A stretch of DNA of 64,000 nt, from assembly GCA_007115705.1 (NCBI GenBank), contig QXEO01000336.1, positions 115,500-179,499 of the forward strand. The letters are read 5' to 3'. The first letter of the stretch is position 1, and the number at the start of each line of letters is the position of its first letter. Positions 24,241-35,004 of the stretch are shown here, piece after piece. The translations under genes were made by a program, and so were the position numbers. Under the pieces are notes generated by a model. It saw only the letters and a program-made list of their open reading frames with translations, ran no database searches and had not been told where the DNA came from. This stretch comes from Dactylis glomerata (Eukaryota; Streptophyta; Magnoliopsida; Poales; Poaceae).

Positions 24241-26041
24241 TAAAGGAAATATGCCCTAGAGGCAATAATAATATTGTTATTATCATATTTCTTGTTTATG
24301 ATAATGTTTATATTCCATGCTAGAATTGTATTAAGCGGAAATATTAATACTTGTGTGGTTTATGAACAACACCGTGTCCCTAGTATGCCTCTACTACACT
24401 AGCTCATTGATTAATGATGGTTAAGGTTTCCTAACCATAGACATGAGTTGTCGATTAATAATGAGGTCATGATGTGATGGACAGACCCAAATTAAGCACA
24501 TCAATTAGATCGTGTCAATGTGTTCACAATTGCGTAGCTTTTCCTATGTCAGTATCCTATTCCTTAGACCATGAGATAATGCCACTCCCTGGTACCGGAA
24601 GAGAGCTTTGAGGTCATCAAACATCATCCTATGAGAGGGTGATCATAAAGGTGTCTCTCAAGTAATCAGAAAGTACTTTTTGGGTTGCATGTATCGAGAT
24701 GGGATTTGTCCCTCCCATGTCGAAGAGATATACTCTGGGCCCACTCGGTTATCAATATCATACACCGTTTGCAAACATGTGATTAATGAGTTTAATCACA
24801 GGGTGATATTGGATTGTGGAACGAGTAAAGAGTACTTGCTGTGAACGAGATTGAACTAGGTATGACGATACCGACGATCGAATCTCGGGCAAGTAAAATA
24901 TCGCGAGACAAAGGAATTCGTATACAGGATTAATTGAATCCTGGCATCATGGTTCACCAATAATGATCTTCGTTGAATGTGTGGGAGTCAATATGGATTT
25001 CCAGATCCCACTATTGATTATTGATGGTGATCATGTCCACGCATCCTGAAACCCGTAGGGTCACACACTTAACGCTCATTGATGCTAGGGTAGTTTCGGG
25101 ATTTATGGAAATTGTTTCGGGAAGTTACGGAATTATTCCGGGAAGAGAATTAATGATTTATTAATTAATTGAATTAATAAATATTAATACATATATTTAT
25201 TTGTTGGAAATAAATAAGGGCTAAAAAATAGTCCATGGTTAGTTTTGCTAATGGGCTAATTTAGTAGTCCATCTAGACAAACTATAAAAAAAGAAGAAAA
25301 AGGCAAAAGAAAATAAAGGAAAGGAGGCGGTCGGCCAGGAATTGTTCCTGGGCCGCGCTCGCTATCCCGCTGGAGATCTGCTGGGCCGCGCCCGTCCTCT
25401 GTTGGGCCACGCACCCGGCTGGCACTGACTGCCCGCCTGGGCCTCGCGCCTGGCCAGGTCGCCCTCGATCGAGGCAGGCAGCAGCATCCCTCGCTCGGGG
25501 CCAGGCCGCCCTCGATCGAGTGCCAAGGGGCCGCTCTCTCCGGCTCATCCTCGATCCCTGGCGGATCGATGCGGGAAGCTGGCTGCTGATTGATTCGATC
25601 GATGCGACGGCGCCCCTAGGTTGACTTGCTCAAGGCGCTAGGGTTTTCTTGATGCCTATAAAAGGAGCACAGGCTGCACCGTGACGGATCCCTGAATTTG
25701 TTCAGCCTTAGCCGCCACGCTGCAGTTTCTCCTGTAGCTCTTCTTTTGCCCTAGTTTTGACTAGTTTCTTTGTTCAATCTTCTTCCACCTCGCGCGCGTA
25801 GGTGAAGCCATGCCCACAGATACTCTCCACCATAAGCACCACGCCGTCGTGCTGCTGATCCCATCTACCACTCCACCGCACCTTGCTGGACCGAGGAGGA
25901 GGAGTCGTCGCTGCGCTGTACGTGTGCAACGCTCGGAGGCGCCGCCCGTTGTGGCGCTTGGATCGGATCGGATAGCGATGAGGAGACGCTAGTACGACTA
26001 CGCTGACCACGTTCATCTGAACATTTCCACTGTGCGATCTA
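24241..26041 (+). repeat. C1 3' LTR, truncated
   Basis: It begins TAAAGGAAATATGCCCTAG (TG changed to TA relative to the 5' LTR) after GTGGGAGAC. It matches 17577-19390 closely, with scattered substitutions and a small deletion near 24468. It stops at GTGCGATCTA, where the sequence jumps into the G3 LTR. Confidence 0.88.
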
Positions 26042-26109
26042 GATGTGAAATATATCAATGAATAACAGTAAATTATGATACAAAATAGTGATGCAAAATG
26101 GACGTATCA
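26042..26109 (-). repeat. G3 3' LTR, terminal remnant
   Basis: 68 bp matching 34932-34999 exactly or nearly so and ending GGACGTATCA. It is the U3 start of the G3 LTR (minus strand TGATACGTCCATTTTGCATC). It is followed at 26110 by the polypurine tract ACCCCCCCAAG (minus strand CTTGGGGGGGT). Confidence 0.9.
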
Positions 26110-27800
26110 ACCCCCCCAAGATTAGTCCTCGCTTGTCCCCAAGAAAAAAACTAAACTCGGTAAACATGACCACAGGTTTATGGAGTGAAGTGTCGATAAT
26201 CAAAATACGGACAAGAAGCATCACATTCACCAAGGCACAAATTATAATAGAAAGCAACTTCCCTTTATATGATGTAGACTTGCAATAAGTAATAGGGAAT
26301 CACAAATAAAGATGCACAAGGTAAACTATAATTGGTGATGGCAAACCTTAGTTCTTGGTCAGAGAACAATGAACAAACTATACTTGCTTTTGAACGGAGC
26401 CTTTTAAAACAGAGCTAATATAGCAAAACCATATGCTCAACGAAACAAACTTTTTGCAATCATAGAAAGCTTTCAAAGATATATTTCTTCAGATAAAAGC
26501 ATTGTACTAAATAAAATAAATTAGTAAACATGATTAAACGGATCAACATATGGATGAGTAAAACATAACAACTCAAATGCTTGCTTGAGATAGAAGGGAA
26601 TAGGTTGACTCAACATAAAAGTAAAAGACATGCCCTTTGCAGAGGGAAGCAGGGATTAAACATGTGCTAGAGCTTTTCATTTGTAAAATAGAGGTAAAAG
26701 TTATTTTGAGAGGTGGTTGCTTTTGTCAACGACTAGCAACGGAGTTTTTGATATCTTCCATACTAAACAAGTGAGAGCGGTTCCGAGATGTTGATTAATT
26801 GGCACATTGGTGCTCTTTTATAGCTTTGCACTCCTCCCCACCTTTTCCTTTCTCAAACCATGACTAACCGATTCCATCGGGTGCCCACCAACTTTCACAA
26901 ACCATGGAGGAGTGCCTTTTTCTTTTCTTTCTTTTTGAGATTTCAATGGTCTGACCAGCTCCCTTGCAAAATTAATGACGAGCAGATGAAGCTGCCTAGT
27001 CGAGGGGTACTTAATTTAGTATGGAAGATAACAAACCCATCCACTACGTCCTCATGAGCTAAAAACAGTGACACAAAATGAGAAGTATTTGAAGGTTTTT
27101 GAAAGGTAGCACATGAAAATTTACTTGCAATGGCTTGAAATACCATGCATAGGAATTTATAATGGACTCTTTGGAAGTAACTTGGTTTTTGGGAATTGGA
27201 TGCACGAGAAGTATTCCCTCTCAGTATAGGTTTTTGGCTAGCAAGGCTGGGTAGCAAGCATAAGAGTTGCATGAAACAAACAAACATACATATAATAGGA
27301 ACAATCATGAAAACTTCCTTGAAAGTACAACGATTTTAACTTTGAGAATAATACTGCTTATAAGCCAATCATGAAGGAAAACTGAAGTGATGTAACTACA
27401 AGCACTTCTTTCTTCTTTTCTACTCAAACCTCAAGGTAATGTTGCTACTGACCAAGCTAAGTTTGCCAAAACCAACTAAATTTACTCATGCTCCCAAAGT
27501 GATACCAATACTAATCAACAAGACTAATCATATAAGAAACATTGCAAACTAAAATAAAGCATGCGGAAAGTAAACGATAAAACTTCTCATTAATATTTTA
27601 TTACCGCAACTCACACCAAGGGATACATAGATAACCAACTAAGGAGGATACTTCCACACTGCAAACTATTCTATAAGATAACTTCTCTATTCATGATATG
27701 ACTCTACTTGAAAAGTAAATGAGTAAAAGATAATGATATGATACCGCGGCACTCCCCCAAGCTTGGAACAAGCCAAGGGGATGCCTATACCAATGACGAA
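26110..27800 (-). other. G3 interior, 3' non-coding part
   Basis: AT-rich DNA between the extra ORF and the 3' LTR with no credible coding region. The part 26640-27250 is homologous to the G2 interior (7180-7680), including TTAAACATGTGCTAGAGCTT. This indicates common ancestry of the 3' untranslated parts despite different LTRs. Confidence 0.75.
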
Positions 27801-28301
27801 TTACTCCTTTGGCGGTGGTGGTGAGTCCTTATCATCATCATACTTCCAAGGCAAAGGTTCCCCATAAAGGAAGGATGTCTCGGTCTCCAATATCCTGAAA
27901 CTGGCAGCAGCACTCATTTGTTTAAACCTAGCTTCATACTCACAGTTTTGGTTCTGCAAGTCGTAGAATTGTGCTTGTAATTTGTTGGTGGTCTCATGGA
28001 GTGACAAGATGTCGTTCCAGAGCTCTGTAGTCTCTTTCTTGTACTTGGAGATGAGTTCTTGATTTATCCTATGGATGATGTCCACCTCGCGTTTCGCCAT
28101 CTTTTTGTACTTAAAAATTTCTTGCTCCAGCGCTTCCATCCTGGCTTCGAGACTCCCTTCTCCTGTAGGCCCTTGGACATCTTCTATCTGCAACTTTCCA
28201 TCCTTGAGTGACAATTCCTTCGGATGCATCTTCAACTCCCTCATGTATGGATTAATGATGTCCGCAAGAGAGTTCTCCTTGTCATTGCTTGAGGAGTCCA
28301 T
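27801..28301 (-). CDS. G3 third ORF: coiled-coil protein of unknown function
   Basis: 166 residues from MDSSSNDKENSL to a Pro- and Glu-rich C-terminus (SPPPPKE). Residues ~55-135 are predicted by eye to be a long amphipathic coiled coil, with heptad-spaced Leu/Ile/Met from MEALEQEIFKYKKM through LHETTNKLQAQFYDL. The frame is also open upstream to 28376, but ATG 28301 is preferred because it follows a leader and TATA box. It lies between integrase and the 3' LTR, the position where some Athila elements carry an env-like ORF. It has no signal peptide or membrane segment, so it is not env-like. Its frame is intact although gag-pol has two stops. Function unknown. Confidence 0.7.
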   Translation of the reverse strand: MDSSSNDKENSLADIINPYMRELKMHPKELSLKDGKLQIEDVQGPTGEGSLEARMEALEQEIFKYKKMAKREVDIIHRINQELISKYKKETTELWNDILSLHETTNKLQAQFYDLQNQNCEYEARFKQMSAAASFRILETETSFLYGEPLPWKYDDDKDSPPPPKE

Positions 28302-28396
28302 GGTGCTCCTAAAACTGAGATCAACTCCTGACAGAAACAGCTTGAAACGAAAACACGACGAGAAAATGATATACAAACCTCGTGCAATCCGGGGGG

Positions 28397-28405
28397 TTAT
28401 ATAGG
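28397..28405 (-). promoter_or_regulatory. Putative internal TATA box upstream of the G3 third ORF
   Basis: The minus strand reads CGCCTATATAACCCCCC, a good plant TATA box, about 100 bp before ATG 28301. The G1/G2 LTR promoters have the near-identical context TTCGCCTATATAAAGCC. Upstream (28455-28545) is a GC-rich block similar to the U3 of the G3 LTR. Promoter activity is inference. Confidence 0.5.
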
Positions 28406-28454
28406 CGAAAATTAAACATCAAAATGAAATCACAGGAGGAAACCGGGACGAAAA

Positions 28455-28545
28455 TGAGCTCCGAGGTGGTCTCACCACAGGGCGGCGCGGCCTAGAGTGG
28501 GCCCGCGCCCCTTGGTGGTGAGGAGCCACCGGACTCCGTCTCCTG
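28455..28545 (-). repeat. LTR U3-like block inside the G3 interior
   Basis: The minus strand contains GGGCCCACTCTAGGCCGCGC followed by CGCCCTGTGGTGAGACCACC. The G3 5' LTR (34665-34725, minus strand) has GGGCCCACCCTTGGTCGCGC and CGGCCTGTGGTGAGGCCACC. By eye about 85 percent of ~47 aligned positions match. In both places a TATA-type sequence follows downstream. This suggests a duplicated LTR promoter segment serving the third ORF. Confidence 0.5.
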
Positions 28546-28640
28546 CCCATTTTCGTCTCGTGATTTTTCATATTTAATAAAAACAATAAAAATATTTCTG
28601 AAAAAGTTTAACGCGAACCTTTTCTGACTAGAACTGTTAC

Positions 28641-30374
28641 CTATTCGAAAACGAACTCTGCAGGTTCCTGCATATTGTCCTGGATGAATTCTTTCGGAGA
28701 AACCGTTTGAATAACATCAACATCTTCATTATATGAATCTCCAGCAATATAATGTTTGAGTCTTTGCCCATTCACCACTTGTGTAGTGTCATATTTTAAC
28801 GAAGCAATCTTTATCGCACCTGAGCGGTACACCTCTTCAATAACATATGGTCCTTCCCATTTAGAGAGTAATTTTCCTGCAAAAAATCTGAGACGAGACC
28901 TATACAATAGAACTTTCTCACCAACATAAAACTCTCTCTTAAGAATTCTCTTATCATGCCATTGCTTGACTTTCTCTTTGAAAAGTCTGGCATTCTCGTA
29001 AGCTTCGTTTCTCCACTCATCTAAAGAACTCAAATCTAACAACCTTTTCTTACCGGCAAGTTTAAAATCCCTATTAAGCTCTTTCACTGCCCAGAAAGCT
29101 TTGTGTTCTAATTCTAAGGGCAAGTGACACGCTTTTCCGTAAACCATCTTGTAAGGAGACATACCCATGGGGTTCTTATAAGCAGTTCTATAAGCCCATA
29201 AAGCATCGTTTAACTTGCTAGCCCAGTTTTTCCTAGATCTATTAACAGTCTTCTGCAAGATAGACTTGATCTCTCTATTTGAAAGTTCTACCTGCCCACT
29301 AGTTTGGGGATGATAAGCAGAAGCAATTCTATGATTAACGTCATATCTAGCAAGAGTTTTTCTAAAACCGCCATGAATAAAATCAGAACCTCCATCAGTC
29401 ATAAGATATCTAGGCACACCAAACCTAGGAAAAATAACATCCTTAAGCATTTTTAACGAGGTCTCACCATCGGCACTCTTTGTAGGTATGGCTTCTACCC
29501 ACTTGGTAACATAATCAACATCAACAAGTATATGAGTATAACCTTTTGAAGGAGGAAAAGGACCAATAAAGTCAAATCCCCAACAATCAAATGGTTCAAT
29601 AACAAGAGTATAACTCATAGGCATTTCATTATGTCTATAAATATTACCAACTCTTTGACATTCATCGCAAGATAAAACATACTTCCTAGCATCTTTAAAA
29701 AGGGTTGGCCAATAAAAACCTGATTGTAGAACCTTTTGTGCAGTTCTATCTCCAACATGATGTCCTCCATAAGCACTTTCATGGCATTTTCTCAATATTT
29801 CTTGTTGTTCATACTCTGGAACACATCTTCGCATAATACCATCAACTCCTTCCTTATATAAGTGTGGGTCATCCCAAAAATAATGCCTCAGATCATAAAA
29901 GAATTTTCTTCTTTGCTGAGCTGTAAAGGTTGGAGGCAAATACTTGGAAACAATAAAGTTAGCATAATCAGCATACCAAGGAAGGTCTCGTGAAGTTACA
30001 TTTATTAAAGCCAACTGTTCATTTGGAAAACTATCATTAATAGGAATAGGATCAAAAGAAATATTTTCCAATCTAGACAAATTGTCAGCAACAGGATTTT
30101 TAGCACCTTTCCTATCTACAATATGCAAATCAAACTCTTGTAAAAGCAATACCCATCTAATAAGCCTAGGCTTAGCATCCTTCTTAGACATAAGATATCT
30201 AATAGCAGCGTGATCAGTATGAATAATAACTTTAGAATCAACAATGTAAGGTCTAAACTTATCACATGCAAAAACAACAGCAAGAAACTCTTTCTCAGTG
30301 GTAGCATAATTCTTCTGAGCAGCATCAAGAGTCTTACTAGCATAATGAATAACATTCAACTTATTATCTACGCG
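28641..30374 (-). pseudogene. G3 pol, RNase H-integrase part
   Basis: 577 codons in frame with the upstream pol part, from which it is separated by one TAG (30375-30377; the family context LGQRVDNK suggests CAG to TAG). It contains most of RNase H and then the integrase zinc finger (HESAYGGHH and CDEC, an H2C2 pattern). The DDE core follows: FDFIGPF, TDGGSDF, SGQVELSNRE. A C-terminal GPY/F-type module (KWEGPYVIEE) comes last. All catalytic carboxylates of integrase are present. It ends at 28641. As a gag-pol polyprotein it would need readthrough of two stops. Confidence 0.88.
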
Positions 30375-32138
30375 CTATCCAAGAACAGCACCAACAGCAA
30401 AATCACTAGCATCACACATAATTTCAAAGGGTAAATTCCAATCAGGTGGTTGAATAATAGGAGCAGTAGTTAAAGCCTTCTTAAGAGTTTCAAAAGCTTC
30501 CTTACAATCATTATCAAAAACAAATGGTACATCTTTTTGAAGAAGATTAGTAAGAGGCTTTGAAATCTTAGAGAAATCTTTAATAAACCTCCTATAGAAA
30601 CCAGCATGACCAAGAATACTACGAATACCTTTAACATCCCTGGGACAGGGTATTTTCTCAATTGCTTCAACCTTTGCTCTATCAACTTCGATACCTCTTT
30701 TGGAGATTTTATGTCCAAGAACAATTCCTTCATTCACCATAAAGTGGCATTTCTCCCAATTTAGAACAAGATTAGTTTCTTCACACCTCTGCAAAACTTT
30801 ATCAAGATTGTGCAAACAATTATCAAAAGAAGTTCCATAGACGGAGAAATCGTCCATAAAAACCTCCACAATTTCTTCACAAAAACCATAAAAAATAGCA
30901 GACATGCATCTTTGAAAAGTAGCAGGAGCATTGCACAAACCAAACGGCATGCGTCTATAAGCATAAGTTCCATAAGGACAAGTAAAAGTGGTTTTCTCTT
31001 GATCTTGCTTTTTAACAGCAAGCTGAGAGAAACCGAAATAACCATCCAGAAAACAAAAATGAGTCTTCTTAGATAACCTCTCTAGCATTTGATTTATAAA
31101 CGGTAAAGGATAATGATCTTTCTTAGTAACTTTGTTTACCTTTCTAAAATCAATGCACATCCTATAACCAACTACTACCCTTTGAGAAATAAGCTTGTTA
31201 TTCTCATTAGGCACAACAGTCATACCTCCTTTCTTAGGAACACAATGAACAGGACTAACCCATCTACTATCAGCAATAGGATAAATAATACTAGCATCAA
31301 GGAGCTTCAATACCTCATTTCTTACCACTTCCTTCATCTTTGGAATTAAGCAGCGTTGATGTTCAACTACTAGCTTTGCATCTTCTTCCATGTTAATAGC
31401 ATGCTGACATATAGTAGGAGAAATTCCTTTTAAATCATCAAGAGTATAGCCCATAGCTCCTCGGTGTTTCCTCAATACTTCCAATAACCTTTCTTCTTCC
31501 TTTCCTGAAAGTTTAGAACTGATAATAATAGGATATATTTTCTTATCATCTATGTAAGCATACTTAAGATCATCAGGTAAAGGCTTTAATTCAAAAACAG
31601 GATCTTCCTTAGGTGGCAAAGTGGTACCAAGATCCTCCATAGGTAAATTGTGCTTAATCAATGGTGGTTGACGAAGAAGCATATCGTCAATCGCTTCTCT
31701 TTCCTCCCTGAAGACATCACTTTCATGGTCCTCCATAAATTGCTGCAAAGCATTATCAGGAGCAAGAGCAATAGAAGCAAGCTGTTCAACTCGAAAATGT
31801 TCATTAGGCAATTCATTTTCATAAGAAGTCTTAGCAAACTTAGAAAAATTAAACTCATAAGATTCTCCATTAAACTTAGTAAACAATTTCTCCTTCTTAC
31901 AATCTATCACAGCACCACAAGTATTCAAAAAGGGTCTACCGAAAATAATAGGACAAGTTTTACTAGCTTCCTTACCAAGTACTAGAAAATCAGTAGGATA
32001 CTTAGTCTTACCGCATAAAACTTCCACATCTCGAACAATACCAAGTGGCAAGACAGTCTCTCTGTTAGCAAGCTGAATAACCACATCAATATCCTCAAGT
32101 TCACAAGGGCCAATCTCATGCATAATTTCTCTGTAAAG
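30375..32138 (-). pseudogene. G3 pol, protease C-part and reverse transcriptase
   Basis: 587 codons following the TAG at 32139-32141. The first ~110 residues complete the aspartic protease (CPIIFGRPFLNT and its surroundings). The reverse transcriptase follows with DHYPLPFINQ, the MPFGLCNAPATFQRCM block and the catalytic box VFMDDFSVY (YxDD-type MDD). The connection and start of RNase H (CDASDFAVGAVLG) come next, up to the TAG at 30375-30377. No frameshift was seen in 1.76 kb. The protein would reverse-transcribe element RNA in virus-like particles in intact relatives. Confidence 0.88.
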
Positions 32139-33362
32139 CTATATAGGAATAGCACTTGAACTTGCACTAATGTCACATAAACCATAATAGCAATGATCGC
32201 CAATCCTGACCGAAATAACAGGAACACTTGTTTTCCTACGCCTACTAGGATGTGAAACAATGTTAGTAGCATCTTCACAAAAGACAATATGTTCATCTCC
32301 AACATCTTTAGTAACAAGGTCCTTCCCTATAGCCACATGAGACTTAATAGTAATTTGCTCATCAGGTTCTACAAATTTCTTAGTACTTTTATTAAACACA
32401 CTTACCAAAGTAGAATGCTCCTTTACCTTAGCAAGGAAAGGCCTCTTCTCGAAATAAGGTTCAGGCAAAATGCTATCAACAGTACAAACTTTAGTAGCTG
32501 TAGCAGGAATATGACTAATAGAATCTTTATAAGGCGCATGATATTTGTTCCAATCTTTCTTTGGAACATCAAGATAAGAGGCAAAAGCCTTAAAACAGTT
32601 AGCAAGTATCTGAGAATCAAGATTATAAGCAGTGCTAACATTATGAAAGTCGTCGGTTCCCATAAAAGTTTTATTGCATTCATAATCATAATTTATACCT
32701 GACCTCCTACCTTTGTCGTTCTCCCATCCTTCAGCATTTTCTTGAATACGGTCAAGAAGATCCCATTTAGCTTCTCCTTTCATATGAGTAAATGATCCAA
32801 AACAGGAAGCATCCAAATAATCCTTGTCATGAAGAGCAAGCCTCGCATAAAAGTTATCAATAACAATATTACTGGGGAGCTCATGAATGGGACATTTGAG
32901 CATTAGTAACTTCAATCTCCCCCATGCTTGGACAATACTCTCTCCATCATGAGGCCAAAATTTATATATTCGATTACGATCTTTATGAATTTCACTTGGA
33001 GGATAAAACTTGGAATAAAAGAGAGGTACAATTTGCTCCCAAGCAATAGATGGACCATCTTTTAGCAGTCGATACCACTCCTCAGCTCTACCTTTCAATG
33101 ATAAAGAGAATAGCTTCCTCTTAACTTTGCTCGATGAAATACCTGCACACTTGAACAACTCACATAGCTCATGTATAAAGAGTAAATGTTCACCCGGATG
33201 TACAGTTCCATCTCCTGAATAGCAGTTATCCATAACACGTTCAACAATTTTCATAGGTATTTTAAAAGGATCTAATTGAGCAGGTGGTGGTTGTGGTTCA
33301 TCCACATCTGCAGCAGTGGTAGTAGTGTTCCCGAATAGGAACCCAAATGGAGAAATCTCCAT
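32139..33362 (-). pseudogene. G3 gag and N-terminal protease part
   Basis: The first Met inside the interior is at 33362 (MEISPFGFLFGNT); the frame is also open upstream into the LTR, which is not expected to be translated. 407 codons precede the TAG at 32139-32141. The gag core (KIPMKIVERVMDNCYSGDGT, FYSKFYPPSEIH, WPHDGESIVQAWGRL) closely matches the G1 protein. No CCHC zinc knuckle was found, unlike G1. The protease active-site region reads CDISAS, where the family has D-I/T-G-A-S, so the Gly is replaced by Ser. The TAG falls nine codons later, in what is GAG in the expected family sequence (inference). Confidence 0.85.
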
Positions 33363-33453
33363 AGAAAAATAAAATAAAAATAAAAGACAAAAATAAAAAC
33401 AATACTCACAGCGACGGTTACCTTTACCAATTCCACTCTTCAATAGCGCTTCA

Positions 33454-33473
33454 CTCCCCGTCAACAGCACCGG
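33454..33473 (-). promoter_or_regulatory. G3 primer-binding-site region, diverged
   Basis: The minus strand reads CCGGTGCTGTTGACGGGGAG in the same place and spacing as the G1 site TGGCGCCGTTGCCGGGGAG, with several differences. Either it uses a variant tRNA match or the site has mutated. Confidence 0.55.
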
Positions 33474-33483
33474 AAAATAGTCT

Positions 33484-34999
33484 TGATGACCCACAAGTAT
33501 AGGGGGTGTATCGTAGTACTTTCGATAAATAAGAGTGTCAAACCCAACAAGGAGCAGAAGGTGTTGACAAGTGGTTTTGATCAAGGATTCACTGTAAATA
33601 CTAGCAAACGCGTTTTCGGGGGTATTTGGTAATGCAAATAAATAAAGTGCAAGTAAATAAAAGACAGTAATAATAATTGCTGCAAGTGGCCCAATCCTTT
33701 CTAGAGCAAAGGACAAGCCGGTTGTGTAACTTATGATGACCAAACGTTCTCGAGGACACACGGGAGTTTCTGTCAAGTGCTTTCGCTTCATACCATTAAA
33801 TAATCTTTATTGGTTTGATAAGTGTTATGGGGGTGAACCTGTGCTAGCGCACTACCCTTACTAGGATAAATACACACTAGTGATTATACCCCTTGCAAGC
33901 ATCCGCAACTACAAGAAAGTAATTAAGATAAATCTAACCACAGCCTTAAACTCTAAGATCCTATGCTCTCTGGTGCAATGGTTTCCCAACGGAGATTTAG
34001 GTTTCTGTCACTCCAGCAACCCTACAATTGGTAGCCAAATACACAATGCATCTCACTAGGCCCATAAATGGTGAAGTATCATGTAGTCGACGTTCACATG
34101 ACACCACTAGTGAAATAGCACCACAACAAATAAATATCAAACCATTAAATATTACTCAACATAATTCCACTACTAACAACTTGATTTCTTCCATGTCCTC
34201 AAGAACTAAACGAACTACTCACAAGACATCATATGGATCATGATCAATGGTGAAATAATGGTAAATAACAATCTGAATATAAACCTTACTTCAACGGTTC
34301 CACTCAATAGCATCAACCATAAGAGTAATCAACACCGGAAAAGTTTTCCATAAGAATTTGACAAGATTCAACCCAAGATGTTGCAGCGGGATGGCATGGT
34401 GATGGTGAAGATGAAGGTGCTGGTGATGAGGATGATGGTGATGATGATCCCGATGAAGTCCGGTGCGATGATGATGATGATGGCGATGATATCCCCTCTC
34501 CGGGAAGGAATTTCCCCGACGGATTTCTGCCTGCCGGAGAGCTTTTCTCTCTCTGGTGTTTTCCACCCCACAGAGGTGGTGGTGTCTATCTCTCAGCCTC
34601 CCTTGACTTAGGTTTTCGGGGACGATGAAATACGCGAAGGGGCGATGGCAGTGGTAGGCCAGGGTGGCCTCACCACAGGCCGGCGCGACCAAGGGTGGGC
34701 CCGTGCCCCCTGTGGGTGAGCCCACCCTGTGGCTCCTCTCGCCTCCTCCTTCTGGCTACTTCAGTCTTCTGGCAAAATATAATTTCCTGGTATTTTTCTG
34801 GAATTTCCTAATCTTCCAAAACATGGTGTCTTGACGGTCCTTTTTCCAGCAGAATCCTGACTCCGGCAGCAAATCCTCCAATGATCATCAAACATGTAAA
34901 AGCAGAGGAAACAACATAAGTATCATCTCCAAATGTGAAATATATCAATGAATAACAGTAAATTATGATACAAAATAGTGATGCAAAATGGACGTATCA
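33484..34999 (-). repeat. G3 5' LTR
   Basis: A complete 1516 bp LTR with plus-strand ends TGATGACCCACAAGTATAGG and GGACGTATCA. It includes a GATGATGGTGATGATG-type microsatellite at 34398-34490 and a GC-rich U3 block (34640-34740). A minus-strand TATA-like CGTATTTCATC lies near 34626-34636. Confidence 0.9.
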
Positions 35000-35004
35000 C
35001 AAGC

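Larger units (their letters stand above)
17577..26041 (+). mobile_element. C1: Angela-related Copia element, coding region decayed, 3' end truncated
   Basis: Two homologous LTRs (17577-19511 and 24241-26041) flank a 4.7 kb interior with a perfect Met-tRNA primer site (19513) and a polypurine tract (about 24228-24240). No open pol frame exists; only short remnants of RT and RNase H can be read. The left flank GCGGG (17572-17576) is the candidate TSD. The right partner is gone because a deletion removed the last ~130 bp of the 3' LTR together with about 550 bp of the surrounding G3 LTR. Confidence 0.88.
16670..34999 (-). mobile_element. G3: Athila-lineage Gypsy element with nested Copia
   Basis: An 18.3 kb interval bounded by TGATGACCCAC at 16670 and GACGTATCA at 34999, with the perfect TSD CAAGC (16665-16669 and 35000-35004), inside the 5' LTR of G1. 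Read on the minus strand: 5' LTR (33484-34999), primer site, gag-PR-RT-RH-IN in one frame (33362 to 28641), an extra coiled-coil ORF (28301 to 27801), non-coding DNA, polypurine tract, 3' LTR. Removing the Copia C1 leaves about 9.9 kb. Domain order PR-RT-RH-IN and the gag type place it with Gypsy/Athila. The LTR start (TGATACGTCCATTTTGCATC) resembles families such as Sabrina or WHAM, but the family name needs a TREP search. Confidence 0.92.

Noticed and set aside
27801..28301. Third ORF of G3 as an env-like gene
   Set aside because: No signal peptide, membrane segment or Cys pattern; only the position fits.
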